Below are positions 15,849 through 24,217 of a DNA stretch of 64,000 nt, in pieces. The position numbers were made by a program, and so were the translations under genes. Within the stretch, counting starts at the first letter, position 1. Each line of letters opens with the position of its first letter. Under the pieces are notes generated by a model that saw only the letters and a list, made by a program, of their open reading frames with translations, ran no database searches and was not told the DNA's origin. This stretch comes from an uncultured Oscillospiraceae bacterium. GTDB taxonomy: Bacteria; Bacillota; Clostridia; Oscillospirales; Ruminococcaceae. The stretch covers positions 1 to 64,000 of the forward strand of contig CAKSPU010000007.1 of NCBI GenBank assembly GCA_934486875.1, given 5' to 3'.

Positions 15849-18248
15849 TTACTTGCCGAGTGTTACAACGATCTCGTTAACGTCCTTGAGCTTGTCAGCA
15901 GGAATGTGGTTGGAGGGGAGCTTTTCGCCGTTGAGGACGATCTCCTTAACTCCGCTTTCAACGTGATCGGGGTTGTTGAATGTCATATGGAGCTTCTTGC
16001 CTCTGAAGGTCTTGTTGATCTTGTAGCTGCCCCACTCGGAAGAGATAGAGGGATCAACCTTAAGACCTGCGGCATCGGGTCTCATACCGAGAATACCCTC
16101 AACTGTGCCGACCATAACGGTGGAGGCTGTACCTGTGAGCCAATGTACATGCGCACGTCCTGCATAGGGGCTGTCCTTGCCCTCTACGAACTGACCGTAA
16201 ACGTAAGGCTCGAGGCATCTGTGCTCTGCATTGTCATTGTATGTTGCGGGAGCTGCTTCCTTCCAGTACTTGTATGCACGGTTGCCGTGACCCATAAGGG
16301 ACTCAGCGAGGATCAGCCAGCCCTGAGGCTGAGAGAAGATACCTGCATTTTCCTTAGTACACTTGTTGAAGCACTGCATAAGAGCGCCGTCAAAGCCGTG
16401 CTCAACATAAGGAGGATACATAACCATTGCGCCGTAAGGAGTGTTGAGCTCTCTCTCAACGCTGTCCATAGCCTTTTCAGCCTGCTCCTTGCTTGCAAAA
16501 CCGGAGATAACAGACCAGGACTGAGGATTGAGCCACATATTAGCCTCGGGATCGGTTCTCTGACCGATAACTGCGCCGTCCTCCTTGTAGCCTCTGATCC
16601 ATCTGTCCTCGTTCCAGCAAGCTGCGAGGATAGTATCGAGCTTAGCCTTTACTTCATCAAGATACTTGATGTACTCAGCATCATTCTTAAGCTCAGCATA
16701 GCTTCTGAGGATCTTTACTGCATAAACGAGCTGGAATGCAACGAATGTGGACTCGCCCTTCTTGCCGAGTCTCAGGCAGTCGTTCCAGTCAGCGTGGAGA
16801 CCTGCGGGCATACCGTGGTTGCCGAGGTTATTCATAGAGAACATAATAGCTCTCTTAAGGTGATCGTAAACAGTGCCCTTTTCGCCGTCATTAGCGTAAA
16901 GGATCTCTTCATCGAGGAAGTTTACATCGCCGCTCTCGGAGATGTACTTGTAAATTGTGGGGAAGAGCCAGAGAGCATCATCGGCACGGTAAGAGGGGTG
17001 ACCTGTTTCCTTTGCATAAGCAGTGTTGGGGTCATTCTCATCGGGATGATTTTCCTGACCTGCCTTGTGGTCATACTTAACGAGGGGCAGACCTGCTCCG
17101 TTTGTAACCTGAGCGGAAAGCATAAACACGATCTGCTTCTTAGCCATTTCGGGAGCAAGGTGGATAATACCCTGAATATCCTGAACGGTGTCTCTGTAGC
17201 CGAAGCCGTTTCTCAGACCGCAGTACTGGAAGGAAGCTGCTCTTGACCAGATGAATGTGATGAAGCAGTTGTATGCGTTCCAGACGTTTACCATATTGTT
17301 GAAGTCGGCATCGGGAGTATCAACCTCGAAGTTGCCGAGCTTGGTGTGCCAGAATTCCTTAAGCTCTGCAAGCTCTGCCTCAACAACACCGTCCTTCTGA
17401 TACTTTGCGATTATCTCGGCAGCAACAGCCTCGGGTCTCTGACCGAGAACATAGATGATCTCCTTGGTTTCGCCGGGCTGGAGAACGATATCGCTCTGGA
17501 GTGCGCCGCAGGAGTTGGTGTTGTAGTTGAGCTCGCCCTTAAGACCCTCTTCGATGCCCTTGGGGTTAGCATAGCCTCTGTATGCGCCTACGAAAGAATC
17601 TCTGTCGCCGCAGTATGCGGAAACGTCAGCCTTTGCAACGCCGAGGAAACGCTCGTTGTTGGGGTTCTTGAAGATCTCATTCTGCTTCTGGAGAATGAAG
17701 TTGCCCTTGAAGTAGGTGCGGGTGATGAACAGTGTGTACTGGAGGTTTACCTGATCCTGCTCATAGTTGTTGTCGTTAACAAATTCGCAGTAGCCTGTTA
17801 CGGAGAGCTTTCTGGGCTTGGTGTCGTTATTTGTGATCTTGGAAGCCCAGACCTCGTAAAGAGCATTTCTGGGAACGTAATAAGTAGTCTCAGTCTTGAT
17901 GTTCTTGTACTCGGAGGTGATAACGGTGTAAGCAGTACCGTGGCGGCACTCGCTCTTGTACTCGTCGAGGGGCTTGCATACGGGAGACCAGGAAGCAGAC
18001 CAGTAATCGCCTGTTTCGCCGTCCTTAAGGTAGATGTATCTGCCGGGCTGGTCAACAGCAACAGAGTTGAAGCGGTAACGGATAATTCTTCCGTTTGCGC
18101 CTGACTTTACGAAGCTGTAGCCGCCTGCGTTGTTGGAAATGATAGCGCCGTACTCGGGATCGCCGAGGTAGTTAGCCCAAGGCATAGGGGTATCGGGGCG
18201 GGTGATCACGTACTCTTTGTTTTTAAGGTCAAAATGTCCGTAATTCAT
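15849..18248 (-). CDS. Cellobiose phosphorylase (GH94)
   Basis: Splits cellobiose with inorganic phosphate into glucose 1-phosphate and glucose in the cytoplasm, saving ATP. The 799-residue protein has the GH94 layout: an N-terminal beta-sandwich (MNYGHFDLKNKEYVI, NNAGGYSFVKSGA), the FRNGFGYRDT-like motif GLRNGFGYRDTVQDIQG, and HADWNDCLRLG with the catalytic Asp near residue 487. The start at 18248 follows AAAGGAGTG. The N-terminal FGHFD/YGHFD signature separates cellobiose phosphorylase from cellodextrin and chitobiose phosphorylases. No signal peptide is present. Operators shared with the LacI-transporter locus tie the two together. Confidence 0.93.
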   Translation of the reverse strand: MNYGHFDLKNKEYVITRPDTPMPWANYLGDPEYGAIISNNAGGYSFVKSGANGRIIRYRFNSVAVDQPGRYIYLKDGETGDYWSASWSPVCKPLDEYKSECRHGTAYTVITSEYKNIKTETTYYVPRNALYEVWASKITNNDTKPRKLSVTGYCEFVNDNNYEQDQVNLQYTLFITRTYFKGNFILQKQNEIFKNPNNERFLGVAKADVSAYCGDRDSFVGAYRGYANPKGIEEGLKGELNYNTNSCGALQSDIVLQPGETKEIIYVLGQRPEAVAAEIIAKYQKDGVVEAELAELKEFWHTKLGNFEVDTPDADFNNMVNVWNAYNCFITFIWSRAASFQYCGLRNGFGYRDTVQDIQGIIHLAPEMAKKQIVFMLSAQVTNGAGLPLVKYDHKAGQENHPDENDPNTAYAKETGHPSYRADDALWLFPTIYKYISESGDVNFLDEEILYANDGEKGTVYDHLKRAIMFSMNNLGNHGMPAGLHADWNDCLRLGKKGESTFVAFQLVYAVKILRSYAELKNDAEYIKYLDEVKAKLDTILAACWNEDRWIRGYKEDGAVIGQRTDPEANMWLNPQSWSVISGFASKEQAEKAMDSVERELNTPYGAMVMYPPYVEHGFDGALMQCFNKCTKENAGIFSQPQGWLILAESLMGHGNRAYKYWKEAAPATYNDNAEHRCLEPYVYGQFVEGKDSPYAGRAHVHWLTGTASTVMVGTVEGILGMRPDAAGLKVDPSISSEWGSYKINKTFRGKKLHMTFNNPDHVESGVKEIVLNGEKLPSNHIPADKLKDVNEIVVTLGK

Positions 18249-18313
18249 TAAGATAAACACTCCTTTTAAATTTTGCTTTCGTTTATGTATAATGCATATA
18301 CATTTCAAGGTAC

Positions 18314-18342
18314 ATTATAGCATTTTTATATAGTTTTGGCAA
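18314..18342 (-). promoter_or_regulatory. Promoter of cellobiose phosphorylase
   Basis: On the minus strand: TTGCCA (18342-18337), 17 bases, TATAAT (18319-18314). The leader is about 60 bases. Confidence 0.85.
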
Positions 18343-18406
18343 GGGGTTTATAAAATTTAATATTTATTTTAAGATAAATAGTGAATTTCAATGCATTATG
18401 GGATTT

Positions 18407-18482
18407 TTCAAACGTTTAGTATGTAAACGTTAACAAAACATTTGAATGATTTCGGAGAGGGCTACAGGGTTAAACGTTTGAG
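18407..18482 (-). promoter_or_regulatory. Cluster of AAACGTTT operators including a cre-like site
   Basis: Three sites: TTCAAACGTTTAGT (18407-18420), TGTAAACGTTAACA (18422-18435, a full match to the catabolite-repression consensus TGWAANCGNTNWCA) and TTAAACGTTTGA (18470-18482). They lie 65-140 bases upstream of the GH94 -35 box, which is more usual for activation or looping than for simple blocking. Confidence 0.7.
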
Positions 18483-18507
18483 AGTTTTAATAATTTATGA
18501 ACTAAAA

Positions 18508-19512
18508 TCAATACATCGCCTGCTGCTCTCTTAACTTGGTTTTATGAACAGCTTCTTCTATTGTATCACAGGTTATAAGAAGGTCATACATCGCCCACAC
18601 CCTCGTTGCACGCATATATTTTCCGCTCTTGATTATTTTTGTGGGATAGAAGCCATCGTCCAAAGATAAAACAAAGCTAGGATATTCCGAATCAATATCA
18701 GGATACTCTGAAATCTGTTTATGAATGTTATTCGTGATAACATAGCTTTCAATATGATGAATCGACTGGAGCTTCCCGTCATACCTGAAAGCTATATAAT
18801 TCGGCGGTTCAACAAACCAGCCTTGTCCTTGCGGACACGTATATTTTTTATACTTCCTTACAATGTCAATCCATCTGAGCGAACAATTATCACACACTTT
18901 CTCTCTATTGAGCGAAACACAATACACTTTATTTGACAAATAATTCTGCATACTTATTACCCCCTCCAGATAACTGCACATTTCATCAAGTATCATTTTA
19001 CCTGAATTGCCCGAAATGCTCCTTGCGTCTTTGGCAAATTGAAAAACTTTTTTCCAGGAAATATGCATAATATCAATGCCATTTACCTTTTTACCGAAAA
19101 ATATTTTTTCGTAGTAATTTTCGGCATACTCTGTTCCGCATTCTGATAATGAAACGATTTTTTTATACCGTGTATTCTCACTCCTAAAATCTTTTTTCTT
19201 TGAATATTTTTCAAGCTGGTCTTTTTGGGGCAAATTCCACCCTTTTTTTGCTTCAATAATGATATGGTAATTCTCATTGTCTGTAATTTCAATATCTGTT
19301 ATACCGTTTTCATACGAAAAACGCTGATAATAAACAACATAATTATCCGCCATTTTGATGTTACCAAAAACATTTTTCACAAACAACTCAGTAAATTCAG
19401 AACATTTCATCAGCGTCCAAGATAAACTCTTGGTAATTGCATTTTCATCTGTCCCGAATAACTTAAAAATAGTGTCTGTCTGCTCTCCGTACGATATTAG
19501 TGTCCCCGACAT
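18508..19512 (-). CDS. PD-(D/E)XK nuclease-like protein, AT-rich
   Basis: A 334-residue cytoplasmic protein that I do not recognise as a named family. ITDIEIT with Asp73, followed by HIIIEAKKGW with Glu87 and Lys89, fits the D-(E)xK core of restriction-like nucleases. Two CxxC-like positions (CDNCSL, YTCPQG) lie around residues 205-225. Base composition is clearly more AT-rich than the neighbours, suggesting transfer. ATG 19512 follows GGGGTGAG. It has its own promoter and no methyltransferase or other defence partner nearby. A defence role is possible but unproven. Confidence 0.6.
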   Translation of the reverse strand: MSGTLISYGEQTDTIFKLFGTDENAITKSLSWTLMKCSEFTELFVKNVFGNIKMADNYVVYYQRFSYENGITDIEITDNENYHIIIEAKKGWNLPQKDQLEKYSKKKDFRSENTRYKKIVSLSECGTEYAENYYEKIFFGKKVNGIDIMHISWKKVFQFAKDARSISGNSGKMILDEMCSYLEGVISMQNYLSNKVYCVSLNREKVCDNCSLRWIDIVRKYKKYTCPQGQGWFVEPPNYIAFRYDGKLQSIHHIESYVITNNIHKQISEYPDIDSEYPSFVLSLDDGFYPTKIIKSGKYMRATRVWAMYDLLITCDTIEEAVHKTKLREQQAMY

Positions 19513-19555
19513 CAATCTCACCCCAAGCAAATCTGTATTTGTTTATAATAATTAT

Positions 19556-19585
19556 ATAATAGCACAAATAATAATGTATTGTCAA
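19556..19585 (-). promoter_or_regulatory. Promoter of the PD-(D/E)XK gene
   Basis: On the minus strand: TTGACA (19585-19580), 18 bases, TATTAT (19561-19556). Confidence 0.7.
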
Positions 19586-19657
19586 ATCATCTGATTTCTG
19601 ATATTAAAAAAAACCCAATACCCCTTGGAAAATTCGTAAGCATATGCTAATATACAA

Positions 19658-19863
19658 ATGACCAAAAAGGAAAAGCTCACTGCAAAAAATTACATCGCCA
19701 AGGGAATTTTTATGCTCTTTGCTCTTGCAATATCCGTGGGACTTGCGTATCTTGCGGGTATGCCCGGAAATGGTTCCACGTGAGGGACTGCTTCCCTATG
19801 GTCGCAGTGTTCTTCGTTTTTGCAGTTATCGTTGGTCTTATCATTATGCTGATATGCCGATAA
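19658..19863 (+). pseudogene. Frameshifted small two-helix membrane protein
   Basis: From ATG 19658 the frame reads MTKKEKLTAKNYIAKG and then a membrane helix (FMLFALAISVGLAYLAGMP), stopping at TGA 19781-19783. From about 19775 a second frame (19780 onward) continues with CFPMVAVFFVFAVIVGLIIM and ends at TAA 19861. One or two base changes near 19770-19780 would restore a protein of about 68 residues with two helices. No function is known. A sequencing error is the alternative. Confidence 0.55.
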
Positions 19864-19939
19864 CAGTTGTTGAAACGCCCATTTTCTTCCCTCGCAAATC
19901 TTCAAATATGGACAAGTTTACAAAAAAGCTTGCATATGC

Positions 19940-19968
19940 TTTACAAAATCACTTTAGTGTGGTATAGT
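19940..19968 (+). promoter_or_regulatory. Promoter of the amino-acid binding protein gene
   Basis: TTTACA (19940-19945), 17 bases, TATAGT (19963-19968). About 40 bases of leader precede the gene. Confidence 0.75.
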
Positions 19969-20015
19969 AAAGAACGGGAATTAATTCCCTGAAAGATTTT
20001 TAAGGAGAAGATAGT

Positions 20016-20939
20016 ATGAAGAAATCAAGAATTATGGCAGCTGCCGCAGCAGCTGTTATGGCTATGTCATTTGCAGCCTGCGGCGGAAGCACCGAGCAGA
20101 CCGCTTCCGATGAGACCGCTGCCGCTGAGGGCGCAGAGGTTTCCGAGAGCGCAGCTGAGGGCGAAACTGAGGCAGCTGAAGGTGAATCCGCAGCTGAGGG
20201 CTCTGATGAGTCACTTCAGAAGGTTCTCGACAGCGGCAAGTTCATTCTCGGTCTTGACGCTACATTCGAGCCTATGGGCTACACCAATGAAAACGACGAG
20301 ATCGTTGGCTTCGATATCGACGTTGCTGAGGAAGTATGCGCAAGAATGGGCGTTGAGCTTGTTAAGGAGCCTATCGACTGGGATACCAAGGAGCAGGATC
20401 TTGCTGTAGGCAGAATAGACTGCATCTGGAACGGTATGAGCATCAATCCTTCAAGAGCAGAGCAGATGAACCTTTCCGACCCCTATATGAAGAATGAAAT
20501 GGTATTCGTTGTTCCCGCTTCCTCCGATGTTGCTTCTATGAGCGACCTTGCAGGCAAGAACATCGCTGTTCAGAACGGCTCCTCCGCTCAGGATATCCTT
20601 GAAGCTTCCGAGCTCTGCACATCTGACACACCTGTTACCGTAACTGCTATGGCTACAAACGTTGAGGCTCTCCAGCAGCTTGAGCTTGGTCTCGTTGACG
20701 CTGTTTTCCTTGACAGCGTTGTTGCAAACTACCAGATCACTTCCGCAGGCAAGGATTACAAGGTACTTCCCGACGGTCTTGAGGAAGAGGAATACGCTAT
20801 CGGCTTCCGCAAGGAAGATCAGGCTCTCCGTGACGAGGTTCAGAAGATACTCGGCGAGATGAAGGCTGACGGCAAGCTTGGCGAGATCTCCACAAAGTGG
20901 TTCGGCAGCGACATCACAACCGTTGAGGCTGCTCAGTAA
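20016..20939 (+). CDS. Amino-acid ABC transporter substrate-binding lipoprotein (family 3)
   Basis: 307 residues: signal peptide with lipobox MSFAAC (Cys21), an acidic Ala/Glu linker (residues 27-65), then a family 3 solute-binding domain. That domain has KFILGLDATFEPMGY, GFDIDVAEEVCARMG, RIDCIWNGMSINPSR and AGKNIAVQNGSSAQ. Such proteins bind polar amino acids or cystine outside the membrane. AAGGAG precedes ATG 20016. No permease or ATPase is adjacent, so it is an orphan receptor. Its linker resembles that of the sugar-binding lipoprotein at 11077. Confidence 0.9.
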   Translation: MKKSRIMAAAAAAVMAMSFAACGGSTEQTASDETAAAEGAEVSESAAEGETEAAEGESAAEGSDESLQKVLDSGKFILGLDATFEPMGYTNENDEIVGFDIDVAEEVCARMGVELVKEPIDWDTKEQDLAVGRIDCIWNGMSINPSRAEQMNLSDPYMKNEMVFVVPASSDVASMSDLAGKNIAVQNGSSAQDILEASELCTSDTPVTVTAMATNVEALQQLELGLVDAVFLDSVVANYQITSAGKDYKVLPDGLEEEEYAIGFRKEDQALRDEVQKILGEMKADGKLGEISTKWFGSDITTVEAAQ

Positions 20940-20961
20940 AAACTTGTAAATACATAAAAGC

Positions 20962-20996
20962 AAAGCCGCTTCCGATTTTTGAGAAGCGGCTTTTGC
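20962..20996 (+). terminator. Terminator after the amino-acid binding protein
   Basis: AAAGCCGCTTC (20962-20972) and GAAGCGGCTTT (20983-20993) followed by TTGC: an 11-bp stem just after the stop. Confidence 0.85.
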
Positions 20997-21016
20997 ATAT
21001 TTCAGAGGTGAATTTT

Positions 21017-21496
21017 ATGCGCAGAAAAGACCGTGAGATAACTGACATCGAAACTGTCAAAAAAATACTTGACGGCGGCAGCGTTATGCACATTGCTCTC
21101 AACAACGGAACATATCCCTACATACTGCCGGTGAATTACGGATATAAATTGAGCGGCGATAAATTAGAGCTGTTTTTCCACAGCTCCAAAGAGGGCGGCA
21201 AGCACCGGATAATCGAAAACGACTGCCACGCTGCATTTGAGATAGAATGTGAGACCGAATTTATGCCCCCTGTGGGCGAGGAGACCTGCACCGCAAGCTA
21301 TGCATATGCAAGCATCATCGGTCAGGGAATAATCGAGGCTGTGCCCGAAAGCGAAAAGGAAGAATACCTTGCCGCACTGGTGGCGCATTTTGGCATCAAA
21401 GCGGCAAAATTCAGTCCCGCTCATCTTGCAAACACAAAAATGTACCGATTAAAGGTCGAAAGCTATACTGCCAAAAGGCACGAAAATCACAGATGA
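21017..21496 (+). CDS. Pyridoxamine 5'-phosphate oxidase-like flavoprotein (NimA-like)
   Basis: A 159-residue split-barrel FMN-binding protein. MRRKDREITDIETVKKIL, HIALNNGTYPYILPVNYGY and LELFFHSSKEGGKHRIIEN match the PNPOx-like/NimA group, in which some members reduce nitroimidazoles. AGAGGTG lies just before ATG 21017. A paralogue sits at 28224. The substrate is unknown. A terminator follows. Confidence 0.8.
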   Translation: MRRKDREITDIETVKKILDGGSVMHIALNNGTYPYILPVNYGYKLSGDKLELFFHSSKEGGKHRIIENDCHAAFEIECETEFMPPVGEETCTASYAYASIIGQGIIEAVPESEKEEYLAALVAHFGIKAAKFSPAHLANTKMYRLKVESYTAKRHENHR

Positions 21497-21500
21497 ACAA

Positions 21501-21547
21501 AATGCAGACAACGAAGCCCGTATCGCTTTGCTGTCTGCATTTTTTTG
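21501..21547 (+). terminator. Terminator after the PNPOx-like gene
   Basis: AATGCAGACA (21501-21510) and TGTCTGCATT (21532-21541), with an inner CGAAGC/GCTTTG stem, followed by a T-run. Confidence 0.85.
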
Positions 21548-21563
21548 AAAGGAATGATAGGTT

Positions 21564-22265
21564 ATGAAAAAAATCGTGGGAATAATGCCGCTGTGGGACG
21601 ATGAAAAGGAAAGCCTGTGGATGCTCCCGGGGTACATTGACGGCATACGTGAGGCAGGCGGTCTGCCTGTGATACTCCCATTTACCGATGATAAAAAGGA
21701 TATTTCACAGCTTGCGGATATGTGCAGCGGATTTCTGTTCACGGGCGGGCACGATGTTGACCCTGCGCTTTACAACGAAACTCCTTTGGGCGATATGGCA
21801 GTGCCCTGCCGCAAAAGAGATGCTATGGAAAAGGAATTTCTTGAAATCGCAATAAGAGATGACAAATCGGTTCTCGGGGTATGCCGTGGCATTCAGCTTA
21901 TAAACGCTGTGCTCGGCGGAACGCTTTATCAGGATATCCCGACTCAGCACCCCTCGGAAACAGAGCATCATCAAAGACCGCCCTATGACATTCCCATTCA
22001 CCGGGTGCTGCTTGAAAAAGGCTCTCCCCTGCAAACGCTGCTGAACTGTGATTTGCTCAATGTCAACAGCTATCATCATCAGGCAATAAAAACGACCGCT
22101 CCCGCCCTCAGAGAAATGGCATTTTCCCCTGACGGCATTGCGGAAGCGGTCTATAAGCCCGACAACAGATTTTTATGGGCGGTTCAGTGGCACCCTGAAT
22201 TTTCATACCGCACTGACCCGTCAGCCAAGGCGATATTTTCGGCTTTTGTTCAGTCAATGCTCTGA
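21564..22265 (+). CDS. Class I glutamine amidotransferase-like hydrolase (PuuD / gamma-glutamyl-GABA hydrolase family)
   Basis: 233 residues of the peptidase C26 fold. VLGVCRGIQLINAVLGG carries the nucleophilic Cys; AVQWHPEF carries the catalytic His. GFLFTGGHDVDP matches the PuuD-type signature. PuuD cleaves gamma-glutamyl-GABA in putrescine breakdown, but no other puu genes are present, so the substrate may be another gamma-glutamyl compound. AAAGGAATG lies upstream. It converges with folE, with 2 bases between the stop codons. Confidence 0.85.
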   Translation: MKKIVGIMPLWDDEKESLWMLPGYIDGIREAGGLPVILPFTDDKKDISQLADMCSGFLFTGGHDVDPALYNETPLGDMAVPCRKRDAMEKEFLEIAIRDDKSVLGVCRGIQLINAVLGGTLYQDIPTQHPSETEHHQRPPYDIPIHRVLLEKGSPLQTLLNCDLLNVNSYHHQAIKTTAPALREMAFSPDGIAEAVYKPDNRFLWAVQWHPEFSYRTDPSAKAIFSAFVQSML

Positions 22266-22267
22266 TT

Positions 22268-22849
22268 TTAAGAGCGAAGCTGCATCATAAGCCTGTTCTG
22301 CAAAGCCATATCGTCCTTGAAACGTCCTCTGAGGGTCATTGTGGAGGTCTTTGCAGAGGGCTTTTTGATCCCCCTTGCGGTCATACAGCTGTGGCACGCT
22401 TCAATGATTACGGCAACATCGGGACTTCCGCCGGCAAGCTCCATTATCTCGGCAATGTCCGAACCGATGCGCTCCTGGAGCTGCAAACGGCGGCAGACCA
22501 TATCCGCTATACGGGCGATTTTTGAAAGTCCCAGCACTCTTCCTCCGGGGATATATGCCACGGAAATTTTCATATCATACATAAGTGCGATGTGATGCTC
22601 GCAATAGGAAAAGGCTTCGATATCCTTTACAAGAACGAAGTCCTCGGAATCGCTCTGCACCTCAAATGATTTGCTGAACATCTGCGCAATTTCCTCGTTG
22701 GTGTAGTTCATTCCCTCGAACACCTCGGAATACATCATCGCAACACGGTGGGGGGTCTCTTTCAGTCCCTCCCTGTCGGGGTCATCACCAAGAGCGGTGA
22801 GGATACCTCTGATGTGCTCTTCAATTGCTTTTGTGTCGATTTTGTTCAT
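22268..22849 (-). CDS. folE: GTP cyclohydrolase I
   Basis: Converts GTP to 7,8-dihydroneopterin triphosphate, the entry to folate and, here, queuosine. The 193-residue protein has the zinc ligands in YCEHH and CHSCM, with [18 protein letters not shown] and [14 protein letters not shown] between. ATG 22849 follows AAGGAC. As the last gene of queD-queE-folE it supplies the substrate of QueD, which argues that this copy is dedicated to preQ0 synthesis. Confidence 0.95.
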   Translation of the reverse strand: MNKIDTKAIEEHIRGILTALGDDPDREGLKETPHRVAMMYSEVFEGMNYTNEEIAQMFSKSFEVQSDSEDFVLVKDIEAFSYCEHHIALMYDMKISVAYIPGGRVLGLSKIARIADMVCRRLQLQERIGSDIAEIMELAGGSPDVAVIIEACHSCMTARGIKKPSAKTSTMTLRGRFKDDMALQNRLMMQLRS

Positions 22850-22863
22850 ATTATCAGTCCTTA

Positions 22864-23526
22864 TCAAACTCCCCTTTTGTTGGGGTCCCAGATGAATTTG
22901 TGAAGCTGGAGCTGGAAATTAACGCCGTTAAGCTTATGCTCCAGAATGAAATCTACCATATCCGCAGGCTCTATTTTCCCGAAAACGGGGCTGAAAAATA
23001 TCCTGCATCTGTGAGTGAGGTCATAGCGCTCTATTATTTCAAGGGCACGGTCCAAGTCCTCGTTGCTGCCGCACACGAATTTTACGGTATCGGTGCTTCT
23101 GAGCAGGGCATAATTTTCAAGGCGCATATGGCTCTCCATTCCGCTGGACGGAAGCTTGTAGTCCATTGTTGCGGAGGGTCGTGGGGAAATGCTGTCGCAG
23201 ACGGAGATATCAGCACTGCCGTTTGTTTCTATTTCAACAGCTGCTCCCGTTTCGGCAAGGGCGGCAAGGAGCACGGAAACATTTTCAGCCATAAGAGGCT
23301 CGCCCCCTGTGAGGGTAACATTTGTGATACCCGTACTTTTTACATAATCCGCAATTTCCGTTTCAGTCATCTTTTCGTGGGGAGCGTCGGAGCTGTTTGC
23401 CCACATCGTGTCGCAGTAGGAGCAGCGCAGATTGCAGCCTGCAAGACGGATAAACACCGCAGGCTGTCCCGCCTTTGTGCCCTCGCCGTTTATGCTCACA
23501 AATTTTTCGGCTACCTTAAATTCCAC
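22864..23526 (-). CDS. queE: 7-carboxy-7-deazaguanine synthase (radical SAM)
   Basis: Rearranges 6-carboxy-tetrahydropterin to 7-carboxy-7-deazaguanine in queuosine synthesis. The 220-residue protein has the radical SAM cluster motif CNLRCSYC (CxxxCxxC form), the substrate region [17 protein letters not shown] and GGEPL. It begins 3 bases after the queD stop and is followed 15 bases later by folE. QueC is not in the window. Confidence 0.94.
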   Translation of the reverse strand: MEFKVAEKFVSINGEGTKAGQPAVFIRLAGCNLRCSYCDTMWANSSDAPHEKMTETEIADYVKSTGITNVTLTGGEPLMAENVSVLLAALAETGAAVEIETNGSADISVCDSISPRPSATMDYKLPSSGMESHMRLENYALLRSTDTVKFVCGSNEDLDRALEIIERYDLTHRCRIFFSPVFGKIEPADMVDFILEHKLNGVNFQLQLHKFIWDPNKRGV

Positions 23527-23528
23527 TC

Positions 23529-23951
23529 TTATCCCTCCTCATAGACCGCACAGTTTGCGGGGGTCTCATATACAGTGACCCTTTTTACGGGCATTCCGCT
23601 GTCTTTAAGAAGTCCGAAAATGTAACGGGAAAGGTTCTCGGCTGTTGGACGGAAATCCACCTTTATCACTGCAAAGCCCTCGTCGGCAAGCGCCTGCTCG
23701 GTGGCGGACTTCAGGCTTCCCTGCTCGTAAATCAGTTTGTGGTCAAGGCTGTCGGCAATGTCCTTCAGAGCCTTTTTGAAGTCGCCGAAGTCGATTATCA
23801 TTCCACGGGTCTGTCCCTCGCTTATAAGTTCCTCGGAGCTTATCTCGGCTTCTATCTTCCAGCGATGTCCGTGGATATTGCGGCATTTGCCCTCATAGCC
23901 GTAAAGAAAATGTGCGGAGTCAAATGCGGCTTCCGTTTTGAGTATGTACAA
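23529..23951 (-). CDS. queD: 6-carboxytetrahydropterin synthase
   Basis: Converts dihydroneopterin triphosphate to 6-carboxy-tetrahydropterin. Zinc ligands are visible in FDSAHFLYG and IHGHRW; the catalytic Cys is in GKCRNIHGH. I chose TTG 23951 because GAAAGGAC lies 9 bases upstream. Any longer frame would run into the attenuator hairpin of the leader. That gives 140 residues, normal for the family. It is the first gene of the operon and comes directly after a leader with a terminator. Confidence 0.92.
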   Translation of the reverse strand: MYILKTEAAFDSAHFLYGYEGKCRNIHGHRWKIEAEISSEELISEGQTRGMIIDFGDFKKALKDIADSLDHKLIYEQGSLKSATEQALADEGFAVIKVDFRPTAENLSRYIFGLLKDSGMPVKRVTVYETPANCAVYEEG

Positions 23952-23976
23952 TGCTATCGTCCTTTCAAATAAAAAA

Positions 23977-24076
23977 CGGACAGGCGTGATACCTGTCCGC
24001 AAATCATTCATATAATTTACGTCCCGGTTTTGTTTAGCGACAGGAAGGTACTAATGAACTGTCGTTACTCAAATTA
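23977..24076 (-). promoter_or_regulatory. que-operon leader with mutually exclusive hairpins (putative preQ1-type riboswitch)
   Basis: Reading the minus strand: a first helix CGACAG/CTGTCG (24064-24059 with 24043-24038) encloses a 15-base loop. A terminator CGGACAGG/CCTGTCCG (23999-23992 with 23984-23977) followed by six T then precedes queD. CCTGTC in the first helix (24044-24039) can instead pair with GACAGG of the terminator, giving an antiterminator. That is the logic of a transcriptional OFF riboswitch. Position suggests preQ1 as ligand, but the preQ1-I consensus is not recognisable. Confidence 0.65.
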
Positions 24077-24105
24077 ATTATAACACTCTGTTCTGCTTTT
24101 GTCAA
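24077..24105 (-). promoter_or_regulatory. Perfect consensus promoter of the que operon
   Basis: On the minus strand: TTGACA (24105-24100), 17 bases, TATAAT (24082-24077). Confidence 0.88.
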
Positions 24106-24178
24106 TCCCAAAAGTGCAAACTTATTTTGCAGGCTGAACTTTCAGTTTGAAAATTTTCACAAAAATTCATTTGGGGTA

Positions 24179-24207
24179 TTGACATTTTGAAACAGACGTG
24201 CTATAAT
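24179..24207 (+). promoter_or_regulatory. Perfect consensus promoter reading antisense into the Nudix gene
   Basis: TTGACA (24179-24184), 17 bases, TATAAT (24202-24207) on the plus strand. The only sequence downstream is the reverse of the Nudix-GNAT operon; no convincing rightward gene starts there. Confidence 0.7.
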
Positions 24208-24217
24208 ATAAGAACAT

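Noticed and set aside
15828..17246. Long rightward frame (472 codons) over the cellobiose phosphorylase
   Set aside because: It is the reverse of the GH94 gene; no ribosome site, no recognisable domain, and composition follows the codon bias of the opposite strand.
24038..24064. Class I preQ1 aptamer with a TTAG/CTAA pseudoknot
   Set aside because: The second pairing would need zero linker across a 6-bp stem, and the conserved GGTTC and A-rich tail are missing; only the terminator switch is supported.
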